Origin: Lachnospiraceae bacterium
GTDB taxonomy: Bacteria > Bacillota_A > Clostridia > Lachnospirales > Lachnospiraceae
Assembly: GCA_009774465.1 (NCBI GenBank)
Contig: VSNT01000003.1
Span: 1 to 64,000, forward strand
Length of the DNA stretch: 64,000 nt
Reading direction: 5' to 3'
Notes under the pieces: generated by a model
The model's input: only the letters and a program-made list of their open reading frames with translations
Told to the model about the DNA's origin: nothing
Database searches by the model: none
Made by a program: the position numbers and the translations under genes
Shown: positions 55,057 to 63,504 of the stretch, in pieces
How positions within the stretch are numbered: position 1 is the first letter of the stretch
Layout: each line of letters opens with the position of its first letter

Positions 55057-56679
55057 TTACATCATACCGCCCATTCCGCCGCCTGCAGGCATTGCAGGTG
55101 CATCTTCTTTAATGTTTGCAACAACAGATTCTGTGGTAAGAAGGGTGGAAGCAACGCTGGTTGCATTCTGCAGCGCACTTCTTGTAACCTTGGCAGGATC
55201 GAGAATACCTGCGGTTACCATATCCACATATTCTTCCTTCAAAGCGTCAAATCCAACGCCAACCTCAGATTCGCTTACCTTATTGATGATTACGCTGCCT
55301 TCAAGACCTGCGTTTGCAACAATGTGATATAAAGGAGCTTCCAGTGCCTTTAAGACAATCTGTGCACCTGTCTTTTCATCACCTTCCAATGTATCCGCCA
55401 TTTTTACAACTTCTTTAGCTGCATGAACATAAGCGGAACCGCCGCCGCAGATAATACCTTCTTCTACTGCTGCCCTGGTAGCTGCAAGGGCATCCTCCAG
55501 ACGAAGCTTTGCTTCTTTCATTTCAGTTTCAGTTGCAGCACCTACGCGGATAACAGCTACACCGCCTGCCAGCTTTGCAAGTCTTTCCTGTAATTTTTCT
55601 CTGTCAAAATCAGATGTGGTTTCTTCAATCTGTCCTTTAATCTGATTGATTCTTGCTGTAATTGCAGCCTTATCGCCTTCTCCATCAACGATAACGGTAT
55701 TTTCTTTCTGAACCTTAACAGATTTTGCACGTCCCAACTGATCCATTGTGGTTTCCTTTAAGTCAAGACCAAGTTCTTCACTGATTACCTGGCCGCCTGT
55801 AAGGATTGCAATGTCTTCCAGCATGGCTTTTCTTCTGTCGCCATAACCGGGAGCCTTAACAGCTACCACGTTGAATGTGCCGCGCAGTTTATTTACAATC
55901 AATGTAGTAAGGGCTTCACCTTCCACATCCTCGGCAATAATCAGAAGCTTTGCACCGGATTGAACGATCTGCTCTAACAAAGGCAGAATCTCCTGAATAT
56001 TGGAAATCTTCTTGTCTGTAATCAAAATATAGGGATTCTCAAGAACAGCTTCCATTTTATCCATATCTGTAGCCATGTATGCGGAAATATATCCTCTGTC
56101 AAACTGCATACCTTCTACCAGATCAAGCTCTGTCTGCATGGTCTTGCTTTCTTCAATGGTAATAACACCGTCTCCGGATACCTTTTCCATTGCATCTGCA
56201 ACCAACTGTCCTACTTCATCATCCCCTGCTGAAATTGCAGCCACTCTTGCAATATGCTCTTTTCCATTTACCTTTGAGCTCATCTTTGCAATTGCTTCCA
56301 CAGCAACGTCAGTTGCTTTCTTCATTCCTTTTCTTAAGATAATGGGATTAGCGCCTGCTGCCAGGTTCTTCATACCTGCATTTACCATTGCCTGTGCAAG
56401 TACGGTTGCTGTAGTGGTACCGTCACCAGCCACATCATTTGTCTTGGTTGCAACTTCCTTTACAAGCTGTGCGCCCATGTTTTCAAAAGCATCTTCCAGC
56501 TCGATTTCCTTTGCAATGGTAACACCGTCATTTGTAATAAGGGGAGCGCCAAAGGACTTATCCAAAACTACGTTTCTTCCCTTCGGTCCTAATGTTACTC
56601 TAACGGTGTCTGCCAGTTGATTTACACCTGATTCAAGTGCTGCACGCGCTTCTGCGCCATATTTGATTTCTTTTGCCAT
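55057..56679 (-). CDS. groL: Chaperonin GroEL
   Basis: 540 aa, full length. DGTTTATVLAQAM is the ATP-binding segment, GGGMGGMM the flexible C-terminal tail, and VGAATETEMKEAKLR the conserved signature. AGGAGG precedes ATG 56679. With GroES it folds proteins in an ATP-driven cage. It lies 74 bases after groES in one HrcA/CIRCE-controlled operon. Confidence 0.98.
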   Translation of the reverse strand: MAKEIKYGAEARAALESGVNQLADTVRVTLGPKGRNVVLDKSFGAPLITNDGVTIAKEIELEDAFENMGAQLVKEVATKTNDVAGDGTTTATVLAQAMVNAGMKNLAAGANPIILRKGMKKATDVAVEAIAKMSSKVNGKEHIARVAAISAGDDEVGQLVADAMEKVSGDGVITIEESKTMQTELDLVEGMQFDRGYISAYMATDMDKMEAVLENPYILITDKKISNIQEILPLLEQIVQSGAKLLIIAEDVEGEALTTLIVNKLRGTFNVVAVKAPGYGDRRKAMLEDIAILTGGQVISEELGLDLKETTMDQLGRAKSVKVQKENTVIVDGEGDKAAITARINQIKGQIEETTSDFDREKLQERLAKLAGGVAVIRVGAATETEMKEAKLRLEDALAATRAAVEEGIICGGGSAYVHAAKEVVKMADTLEGDEKTGAQIVLKALEAPLYHIVANAGLEGSVIINKVSESEVGVGFDALKEEYVDMVTAGILDPAKVTRSALQNATSVASTLLTTESVVANIKEDAPAMPAGGGMGGMM

Positions 56680-56753
56680 TGTTATCTGCCTCCTGATATA
56701 TTCTGATATATTTTCTATTATTTACTGATACTGTTTTCTTTTCCCAAAGCCTG

Positions 56754-57038
56754 TTACTGAATGACTGCAAGAATATCACTCTGCTTTACAATAATAAACT
56801 CTTCTTCATCGATCTTAACATCTGTTCCGGCATATTTGGAGTAAATAACCTGATCTCCTGCCTTAACTTCCATTTTGATCTCTTTTCCGTCTACCACACC
56901 GCCGGGGCCTACTGCAATTACTTCTGCCTGCTGGGGTTTTTCCTTATTTTGTCCAGGTAAAACAATGCCTGATTTAGTAGTTTCTTCTGCAACTAACTGC
57001 TTTAATACAACTCTGTCTGCTAATGGTACTAACTTCAT
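56754..57038 (-). CDS. groES: Co-chaperonin GroES
   Basis: 94 aa from ATG 57038, preceded by AAAGGAGG; the frame continues upstream but only through the leader. It starts MKLVPLADRVVLKQL, with the mobile loop near TTKSGIVLPGQ and GDQVIYSKYAGT near the end. It caps GroEL. Confidence 0.98.
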   Translation of the reverse strand: MKLVPLADRVVLKQLVAEETTKSGIVLPGQNKEKPQQAEVIAVGPGGVVDGKEIKMEVKAGDQVIYSKYAGTDVKIDEEEFIIVKQSDILAVIQ

Positions 57039-57094
57039 TTTAAATGCCTCCTTTATTTTTTGCTCCATGATTTTCTTTCGCTTTTTCTTCCTTG

Positions 57095-57121
57095 TTAGCA
57101 CTCATATGTATTGAGTGCTAA
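57095..57121. promoter_or_regulatory. CIRCE element (HrcA operator) of groSL
   Basis: TTAGCACTC, nine bases, GAGTGCTAA: a perfect CIRCE inverted repeat, between the promoter and groES. Confidence 0.98.
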
Positions 57122-57133
57122 TCACTAAAACAT

Positions 57134-57162
57134 ATATTAGTTTTATATGCACAGCTTTGCAA
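57134..57162 (-). promoter_or_regulatory. groSL promoter
   Basis: Minus-strand TTGCAA (57157-57162), 17-bp spacer, TAATAT (57134-57139), directly upstream of CIRCE. Confidence 0.75.
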
Positions 57163-57280
57163 ATGGTATTACAGCCACATTTTATTAGCTTTTCTTTTAT
57201 TTTCTCTTCATATCTCTTTTTTTCTTTCATTATCTCATTTTTGCCTTATGCACACGATTTAATAATTTGTTTATTTTTTT

Positions 57281-57307
57281 AAAAAAGAGAACCGGTTCCG
57301 GTTCTCT
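57281..57307 (-). terminator. Terminator of the GGDEF gene
   Basis: Minus-strand AGAGAACCGG/CCGGTTCTCT with a tight two-base gap, followed by TTTTTT. The stem begins at the stop codon. Confidence 0.88.
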
Positions 57308-58236
57308 TAATTAATTCCTTTTCTGAGCCGCTCCTGATACCCGGGAGCATTTTTAACCTCAAATTTATTATTAAACATTTCATACTCTGCATCTGAGAGC
57401 TTTTCTTCCAGTGATTCCTCCGTATTGGTCTTATACACCACGCCTATTGCCACTGAGGGGGCTAATTTAGGATCTTCATAGGTATCGCAGCTTCTCCGCA
57501 GGCGCTCTACAAAGTCTTCCACTTCTCCGTCCTCCGGCATAGGCACCAGAACACCAAACACATCCCCGTCAATTCTTCCTGTCACATATTCCGGTTTGGC
57601 TTCTTTCCTTATAAGATCCGCCACTATCTTTATCAGTCTGTCGCTTTCCTCATCCCCAAAATGATCATTGACAAACTTCCAGTCATTAATATTCACATTA
57701 ATCACGGCAACCGGAACCACCAGCGACCTGTCTATAATATTCATCCTGTTTTCAAAATAAATTTTATTGTACACTCCGGTAAGTATGTCGTCCCGTTCAT
57801 TCTGGCTGCTTACACGCCGCTTATCCTCCAACTGCTTTTCCAGCTCTTCCACATAAATACTGCTTTCCCTGTGAAGGTATACTTCCCTTCCCAGATTCAT
57901 AAAAAGCTCCAGAGTACCGTCTATCATTTCATTCAAAAGCTGTTCATCTCCATCACTGCCCAGCTTCTTTATGTAAAGATGACCAACCGTATGATTCTGG
58001 ATGCGTATTTTACGCCCCGGTTCCTTAGCTGTATTGGGGTGGAAACCTAAAAAGCTGTCGCCAATTACAATTTCCTTTTCTCCATGACGATTGGTAAGCA
58101 GAAGATTTATCTCCAGCATTTCGGCCAGATTCGTCAGATATTTTTTAATCATTTCCATATCGTATAGATTGGATAACGTATAATTTCTGATATTTTCCTT
58201 GATTCTTTTATCGTAAGATACCGCCTCGTAACCCAT
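57307..58236 (-). CDS. Degenerate GGDEF-domain protein
   Basis: 309 aa from ATG 58236 (GGGGAGAGG upstream). The N-terminal half is a possible sensor (NLAEMLEINLLLTNRHG, GAF-like). A short coiled helix leads to a GGDEF fold: DDILTGVYNKIYFENRM near residue 148 is the usual start, but the signature place reads R-I-D-G-D-V-F in place of G-G-D/E-E-F. So cyclic di-GMP synthesis is doubtful, and it may instead bind nucleotides or be inactive. It lies 71 bases downstream of the unknown 58308-59018 gene. Confidence 0.82.
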   Translation of the reverse strand: MGYEAVSYDKRIKENIRNYTLSNLYDMEMIKKYLTNLAEMLEINLLLTNRHGEKEIVIGDSFLGFHPNTAKEPGRKIRIQNHTVGHLYIKKLGSDGDEQLLNEMIDGTLELFMNLGREVYLHRESSIYVEELEKQLEDKRRVSSQNERDDILTGVYNKIYFENRMNIIDRSLVVPVAVINVNINDWKFVNDHFGDEESDRLIKIVADLIRKEAKPEYVTGRIDGDVFGVLVPMPEDGEVEDFVERLRRSCDTYEDPKLAPSVAIGVVYKTNTEESLEEKLSDAEYEMFNNKFEVKNAPGYQERLRKGIN

Positions 58237-58307
58237 AGCCCTCTCCCCAAAAATCCTTTCTCTGTAATAAGTTAAGTATACCGTTTCCAAAGAGGTTTAT
58301 CAAGCAT

Positions 58308-59018
58308 TTATTCATCTTTTGGAATGCCTGTTCCCTGTTTTTCCAATATACCTTTTTTCTGATAAGTCAGGTTCTCATTCAGGCGGCAGTATGCACCTGT
58401 TTTACTGTAAGAATCCATTAAATGAGTATCCTTTATCTCAACAGAAGGAATAAATTCCGCATTCATTCTGGTTCCTTTTTCCTTATGCTCAGGAGGCTTC
58501 CTGTCTCCTTCCTTCCGCCCTGTAAAGCTCTCTTTCGGATCAGTAAGGGCAGTGAAAGCCTCTTCTTTTTTTCCTAAACGTTTCAGGATGCTTCTCGTTC
58601 CTGCCTTTATTTTTTCTTTGATATTTTCCAGATTATTTATCATCCCATAAGGTATGATCAGTCTGGCCACTGAGGATAACGCAGCCGCTGTCTTCACCCC
58701 GATGCGCCGGACAGGAGATAAAGACGTTTTCTGACCGCTCTGCGCTGTCTCATCTCCCATAGCATCCCAGATTCCCTTAAAGAAACCTGTGCCCTTTCCA
58801 TCCCCTTCGGTAAGTTTCCTTGCTGTCTCGTAAAGATTAAGAGGTTCCTGCTCAGCCTCCTGCCTGGTGCTCTGCATGGAAAGGGTATCGTTTTTCATAC
58901 CTGCTGCCGCTGTCTGCTGCCTCTCATGCTGTTCTTCATGCAGACATTTCGTGATATGGTGTGTATGTTTATGTTCATAAGTATTATTTGAATAGGAATA
59001 ATCTCCCTGAATCTGCAT
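58308..59018 (-). CDS. Hypothetical protein (236 aa)
   Basis: A clean frame with AAAGGAG before ATG 59018. The N-terminus is His/Thr/Gln-rich (EHKHTHHITKCLHEEQ). The middle has a modest hydrophobic part (TAAALSSVARLIIPYGMI, about 108-126), then a basic segment (KAGTRSILKRLGKKEE) and a charged C-terminus. No signal peptide. I do not recognise the family. It lies between the hybrid kinase and the GGDEF gene in the same direction and could belong to the same signalling unit. Confidence 0.75.
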   Translation of the reverse strand: MQIQGDYSYSNNTYEHKHTHHITKCLHEEQHERQQTAAAGMKNDTLSMQSTRQEAEQEPLNLYETARKLTEGDGKGTGFFKGIWDAMGDETAQSGQKTSLSPVRRIGVKTAAALSSVARLIIPYGMINNLENIKEKIKAGTRSILKRLGKKEEAFTALTDPKESFTGRKEGDRKPPEHKEKGTRMNAEFIPSVEIKDTHLMDSYSKTGAYCRLNENLTYQKKGILEKQGTGIPKDE

Positions 59019-59069
59019 GATAATCTCCTTTTACAGGTTTTCTATTTCATTGCTGCTCCATATTTCTTA

Positions 59070-61676
59070 TTACAGATTCTTTTTAATGTCAAAAAGCGCC
59101 CACAGCATTTCTTCTGCATGCAGCGGCTTCTTTAAATGTCCGTTCATTCCAGCCTCTTTTGTCTCTTTAATGTCTTCCTCATACACATCTGCAGTCATCG
59201 CCAAAATCGGTATCCGGGCTGCATCCGGCCGCTCCATCGCCCGGATTGTCCTTGCCGCCTTAAGACCATCCATAACCGGCATATGCACATCCATCAAAAT
59301 TGCATCAAATGTGCCTTCCGGATTGTTACTGAAAAGCTCTACTACTTCTTTGCCATTTGCAGCTGTTGTAACAACCGTATTCCACTCCTCTAAAATAGTT
59401 TTGGCAATTTCCAGATTCAAATCAACATCATCCGCCAGCAAGATTTTCATTCCGGCAAGCTTTGCTTCTTTCAATTCTTTTCCGGAAGCAGAATAAAAAC
59501 CGGCCAAAGTTTTTAATACAACATCCACATCAATGGGCTTTGACAGATGCGCATTCATTCCGGCCTCACGCGTTTTGCGAATGTCCTCATCATAGGCATT
59601 GGCCGTCATCGCTACGATGGGTATGGTTTTTGCATCCGGGCGTTCCATCCCTCTGATTACTTTTGTAGCTGTTATGCCATCCATCACAGGCATCATAATA
59701 TCCATGATAATAATGTCAAAAGTTCCTTCGGGATTGTCCGAAAAAGCATCCACTGCCTCCTGCCCGTTCATTGCCGGCGTCACCACAACGCCTTCTTCCT
59801 CCAATATACACTTTGCAATCTCCATGTTCAGTTCAATGTCCTCCACCAGCAGAACTTTCATACCGGTCAAATCAATTTGCACATCTGCTTTGGAATCATT
59901 GATCTTTACATTTTCATCCACATCCATCCAGAGCTCAATAACAAATTTCGTTCCAACATTATACTTGCTTTTAACTTCTATTGTACCACCCATCAGGTCA
60001 ATAAACTTTTTGGTGATAGACATTCCCAGCCCGGTACCTTTGTATGTGGTTCTCATACCGTCATCTTCCTGCGCAAAGGGATCAAACAGATGGGGAAGAA
60101 ATTCCTCCTTCATTCCAATTCCCGTATCAGCCAGTTCAAACTGGAAAAGTGCTTTTTTGTCTGCAAACGCCACTTCCCTGGCCTTAAAATATATTTTCCC
60201 GCCATCCTGTGTAAATTTAACTGAATTTCCAAGAATGTTAATGAAAACCTGCCTTAAATGCAGTTCGTCGCCAATCAAATGAGGATGTTTAAATTCCTCT
60301 ACTTCCTTAATCAGCTCTATATCCCGGGTTACAAGCTGACCTCCAATAATGGAAGCACAATTATCAATGCACATTCTGATATCAAAGCTTTCATGATTTA
60401 CCTTTGTTTTTCCCGATTCAATACGGCTCATATCAAGCACGTCATTGATCAGTCCCAGCAAATGCTGGGAAGAACCGCTGATCTTATTCAGGCAGTCCAG
60501 AACCTTACCCTGATTATCAATATTCTTTAACGCAATATCCGTCATTCCCATTATCCCGTTAATAGGCGTCCGGATATCATGACTCATATGGGAAAGGAAA
60601 TCACTTTTAGCCTGATTAGCGCTTTTGGCTTCCTCCGCCGCCATCAGCAGCATTTTATTTGCTTCATCCTTCTGATACATTAATTTCTTATCTGCTCTTG
60701 AAATCATGGTAACTACAATGATAATTACTACCAGTGCAAGAAATACCATTGAAACAAAAATAAAAAAGCTTAAGGTTCTCTCAAGCAGCAGGCTGGAGCT
60801 TGCCCCTAATACACTGGTAGGCATAAACAGCAAAATATGCCCTTTTACAGAGGTAATGGCAGCATTTGCCACAAACCAGTTTTCCCTTTTTCCTGCCTTA
60901 TTTTCATAAACAAATTCCAGAGCCGATGAATTTCCCTGTTTCAGCTCCTCTAAAAAAATCTCGTAAGTTCCCCCATTTACCACCTTAAGATTACCAAATG
61001 AATTTAAAACATTATCCCCTTCTATAAAACTGTCTTCATAACTGTATTCATAAAGTCTGCTTCCATCCTCTTTTACCAGATAGGCATAACTGCTGTCTCC
61101 AAATCCTTTTACGGAAAATTTCTTCTTCATGCTCTCAATATCCACTGCAATTGCAAGATGAGTGATCTCCTGACTGCCGCTGTGAATCAGTATGGGGTTT
61201 TCCAGCTTTTTTAAGCAAAGGAAATAAAACATATCTGTTTTATGAGGCACTTTGACCGCCATTAACTGCATCTTATCCGCCTCTGTTTCCAATTGCTCTT
61301 TGTATGTCCAGCTTCCTGTTTCCTTATCAGAAGAATAGTATTGTGCATTTTTATCAATTGCAATTACAAGAGAATTGTTCTCATCAATAAAATCTGAAGT
61401 AGATGCAAGCACTTCAAGTAATTCCTCTCCTGATGCGATTTCTTCCATATTAAGAACATGTTCACATGCCAAAACCTGCTGCCATGAGCTTACAATGACT
61501 CCATCCATGATTTCCGCAGTTTTTTCGGTAAACTCTTCTATATAGTTTTTCCGTTCTTCAAAAAGCTGTGTCTCTAAAAAGGAAAAATAATTTCCGGACA
61601 CAACCCCTAAAATGACCACTGCTGCCACAAATGTAAGCACCGGCCAGATTTTAAATTTTTTTCTCCTCTTTTCCAT
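59070..61676 (-). CDS. Hybrid histidine kinase with two receiver domains
   Basis: 868 aa. Two membrane segments (about 12-32 and 300-325) enclose a roughly 265-residue outer sensor, probably of Cache type. Then come HisKA with FLSHMSHDIRTPINGI (His366), HATPase with NILGNSVKFTQ and GTGLGMSITKKF, and two receivers: ILLVEDIELNME and MDIMMPVMDG in the first, KILLADDVDLNLE and MDVHMPVMDG in the second. No Hpt domain is present, so phosphate must pass to another protein. A possible promoter lies at 61691-61718 (TTGACA, 16 bases, TATTGG). The receivers look like an internal duplication. Confidence 0.93.
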   Translation of the reverse strand: MEKRRKKFKIWPVLTFVAAVVILGVVSGNYFSFLETQLFEERKNYIEEFTEKTAEIMDGVIVSSWQQVLACEHVLNMEEIASGEELLEVLASTSDFIDENNSLVIAIDKNAQYYSSDKETGSWTYKEQLETEADKMQLMAVKVPHKTDMFYFLCLKKLENPILIHSGSQEITHLAIAVDIESMKKKFSVKGFGDSSYAYLVKEDGSRLYEYSYEDSFIEGDNVLNSFGNLKVVNGGTYEIFLEELKQGNSSALEFVYENKAGKRENWFVANAAITSVKGHILLFMPTSVLGASSSLLLERTLSFFIFVSMVFLALVVIIIVVTMISRADKKLMYQKDEANKMLLMAAEEAKSANQAKSDFLSHMSHDIRTPINGIMGMTDIALKNIDNQGKVLDCLNKISGSSQHLLGLINDVLDMSRIESGKTKVNHESFDIRMCIDNCASIIGGQLVTRDIELIKEVEEFKHPHLIGDELHLRQVFINILGNSVKFTQDGGKIYFKAREVAFADKKALFQFELADTGIGMKEEFLPHLFDPFAQEDDGMRTTYKGTGLGMSITKKFIDLMGGTIEVKSKYNVGTKFVIELWMDVDENVKINDSKADVQIDLTGMKVLLVEDIELNMEIAKCILEEEGVVVTPAMNGQEAVDAFSDNPEGTFDIIIMDIMMPVMDGITATKVIRGMERPDAKTIPIVAMTANAYDEDIRKTREAGMNAHLSKPIDVDVVLKTLAGFYSASGKELKEAKLAGMKILLADDVDLNLEIAKTILEEWNTVVTTAANGKEVVELFSNNPEGTFDAILMDVHMPVMDGLKAARTIRAMERPDAARIPILAMTADVYEEDIKETKEAGMNGHLKKPLHAEEMLWALFDIKKNL

Positions 61677-61722
61677 AACAATCCCTCAAACCAATATGTT
61701 TCATTGATAAATTGTCAAAATA

Positions 61723-62580
61723 TTAACGTGATTTGCCCAACTTGTTCAAACGACGCCCTGGTGAAAAGTGAAGACACTTTTCAGGACAGGCCTCCACGCA
61801 TCTGCCGCATCGAATACATTCCGCCGAATGTGATATCTCTGTTTTTGACAATGCCACCGGACATGATCTTTCACATGCACCACAGGAAATACACTTATCT
61901 TTTTCCCATTGAATCTGTACAAGACTGAATCGGTTAAATAATCCATAAACTGCCCCCAGGGGACATAAATACTGACAGAAAGGCCGGAAGCATTTCACGG
62001 AAAGAATCAAAATAAAGAGCATGAATGCTGCTTTCCAGAAAAACAAACCGCCAATCTGACTGCGCAGAGATTCGTTTACAGCAAGAAGCGGCAAAGCCCC
62101 AAAAAATGTTCCGGAAGGACATATATACTTACAAAATGCCGGAACCTTGGCAAAACCGTCAAATAAAAACATTGAGCCGATTCCTGCAAACAAAACAAGA
62201 ACCGCATACTTTCCATATTTCAGTACATGATGAAAAGGCAGCCTTTTTCTTTTATAAAAAACAGGAATTTTATGCAAAAGATCCTGCACCAGTCCAAAAG
62301 GACACAGCCATCCACATACAAAGCGCCCAAAAATACTGCCAAACAAAAAGAAAAAGCCAAGTACACCAAAGGGTATCTGAAATCCTCTTTGATTTAACAG
62401 TGCCTGCAGCGCACCAATTGGACAGGAAGCCACTGCTCCGGGACAGGAATAGCAGTTCAGTCCGGGCACGCAAACATGCTTAAGGCTTCCTTTAAATATT
62501 TTCCCATTAAGGAAGCCATACATATAACCATTTGTAATTATTGTAAAAAGAAGCTGCACTCCAAGACGTGTTTTTTTCAT
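61723..62580 (-). CDS. 4Fe-4S membrane protein (NapH/polyferredoxin-like)
   Basis: 285 aa. Five or so membrane segments carry cysteine pairs facing the membrane surface (CPGAVASCPIGALQ; CGWLCPFGL; CKYICPSG; CQYLCPLGAVYG). The C-terminus has two ferredoxin clusters: CISCGACERSC-P and CIRCGRCVEACPEKC. This is the plan of NapH/CcoG-like electron-transfer proteins. It is the third gene after the TlpA-like and CD1871A-like genes, three bases apart, so it probably feeds electrons to that thiol system. Direction of flow is inferred. Confidence 0.9.
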   Translation of the reverse strand: MKKTRLGVQLLFTIITNGYMYGFLNGKIFKGSLKHVCVPGLNCYSCPGAVASCPIGALQALLNQRGFQIPFGVLGFFFLFGSIFGRFVCGWLCPFGLVQDLLHKIPVFYKRKRLPFHHVLKYGKYAVLVLFAGIGSMFLFDGFAKVPAFCKYICPSGTFFGALPLLAVNESLRSQIGGLFFWKAAFMLFILILSVKCFRPFCQYLCPLGAVYGLFNRFSLVQIQWEKDKCISCGACERSCPVALSKTEISHSAECIRCGRCVEACPEKCLHFSPGRRLNKLGKSR

Positions 62581-62583
62581 CTT

Positions 62584-62736
62584 TTACCCTATTCCAATAC
62601 ATTCCATACAAATCATCACAGCCTTTTTCCAGATAATGGAAAACTGTCCGTTCACAGCTCCAAGATACAGACAAAGTATTCCTGCCGCCACACCAACAAT
62701 CCAAAAATGCTGTCTATTCCTTCTCCAAAAGCTCAT
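62584..62736 (-). CDS. CD1871A-family CXXC-motif small membrane protein
   Basis: 50 aa from ATG 62736, with a strong GGGAGG site. One membrane segment (IVGVAAGILCLYLGA) is followed by the C-terminal motif ICMECIGIG, carrying the C-x-x-C pair that defines this small family, known mainly from Clostridia. The start overlaps the TlpA-like gene by 23 bases and the stop lies three bases before the iron-sulfur gene. The motif could relay electrons between these two partners. Confidence 0.85.
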   Translation of the reverse strand: MSFWRRNRQHFWIVGVAAGILCLYLGAVNGQFSIIWKKAVMICMECIGIG

Positions 62737-63295
62737 TGATTTTTTCCTCCCACCGGGATCGGTCCATTGCACCCAGCACCGTGTCTAAAACCACACCGTT
62801 TTCATCAATAAAAAAGGTGGTTGGAACTACGTTTACATCAGTTAAAAGGGCAAAATATACAGACTCATTTAAAAGCAGATGAGGATATCCGGCCTTAGTC
62901 TGTGTAATCAGGTCTTTCGCCATATCAATGGTTTTCTGATCTGCAGTATCCATCACATCACTGATAATTCCAATCACCTGAAATTCTTCCTTTTCATAAA
63001 CGCCGGCCAGTTCCCCCAGCCCGGGCATTTCACTTAAACAAGGGTTGCAGTAGGTCGCCCACACATTAACCATAGTAAGCTTTGACTGAGAAAAAATATC
63101 AGATGAAATCTCATTTCCTTCTATATCCTGTCCGGTAAATATGATCTGCCTGACTGATTCTTCCGCCGCTGTATCTGAATTTTCCACACTTTCTGCCGCC
63201 CTGTCAGCGTCTGCTTCTTCTCTTCCTTTTTCTCCGCAGCCAGCCAGTAAAATTATTAACATAAAAACCAGCAGCAATTTCAATTTATTTTTCAT
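62714..63295 (-). CDS. TlpA-like thiol-disulfide oxidoreductase (lipoprotein)
   Basis: 193 aa from ATG 63295 (AAAGGAG upstream). The lipoprotein signal ends LLAGC (Cys20). After an acidic linker comes a thioredoxin-fold AhpC/TSA-type domain with the active site YCNPC (Cys83, Cys86) and the cis-proline part VVPTTFFIDENG. It acts outside the membrane, reducing or rearranging disulfides. It heads the operon with CD1871A-like and 4Fe-4S genes. Confidence 0.93.
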   Translation of the reverse strand: MKNKLKLLLVFMLIILLAGCGEKGREEADADRAAESVENSDTAAEESVRQIIFTGQDIEGNEISSDIFSQSKLTMVNVWATYCNPCLSEMPGLGELAGVYEKEEFQVIGIISDVMDTADQKTIDMAKDLITQTKAGYPHLLLNESVYFALLTDVNVVPTTFFIDENGVVLDTVLGAMDRSRWEEKINELLEKE

Positions 63296-63331
63296 CGTAA
63301 ACTCCTTTTCAATTATCATACTAATGTTGAA

Positions 63332-63360
63332 ATTATAGCATACAACCAGTTACATTACAA
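63332..63360 (-). promoter_or_regulatory. Promoter of the TlpA operon
   Basis: Minus-strand TTGTAA (63355-63360), 17-bp spacer, perfect TATAAT (63332-63337), 36 bases before the start. Confidence 0.82.
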
Positions 63361-63363
63361 TCA

Positions 63364-63385
63364 TGTGATAAGTCTGTGTGATAAG
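63364..63385. repeat. Direct repeat TGTGATAAG between divergent promoters
   Basis: TGTGATAAG at 63364-63372 and 63377-63385, 13 bases apart, just upstream of the TlpA -35 box. It is a candidate binding site for the divergent HTH regulator. Confidence 0.4.
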
Positions 63386-63434
63386 ACAGTTGCCTGTCTG
63401 GAAACTTTTTTAACTACAGTTGCCTTAACATCCA

Positions 63435-63463
63435 TTGTATTTCTCTCACCCTCTGCCTATAAT
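63435..63463 (+). promoter_or_regulatory. Promoter of the right-edge HTH gene
   Basis: TTGTAT (63435-63440), 17-bp spacer, perfect TATAAT (63458-63463), 41 bases before ATG 63505. Confidence 0.8.
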
Positions 63464-63504
63464 AATCTTAAAATATAAATTCCTGGAAAGGAACGGTATC
63501 TGCT

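Noticed and set aside
62507..62704. 65-codon minus-strand ORF overlapping the CD1871A-like gene
   Set aside because: Different frame, no ribosome site and no family motif; the 62584-62736 frame has a strong ribosome site and the C-x-x-C signature.
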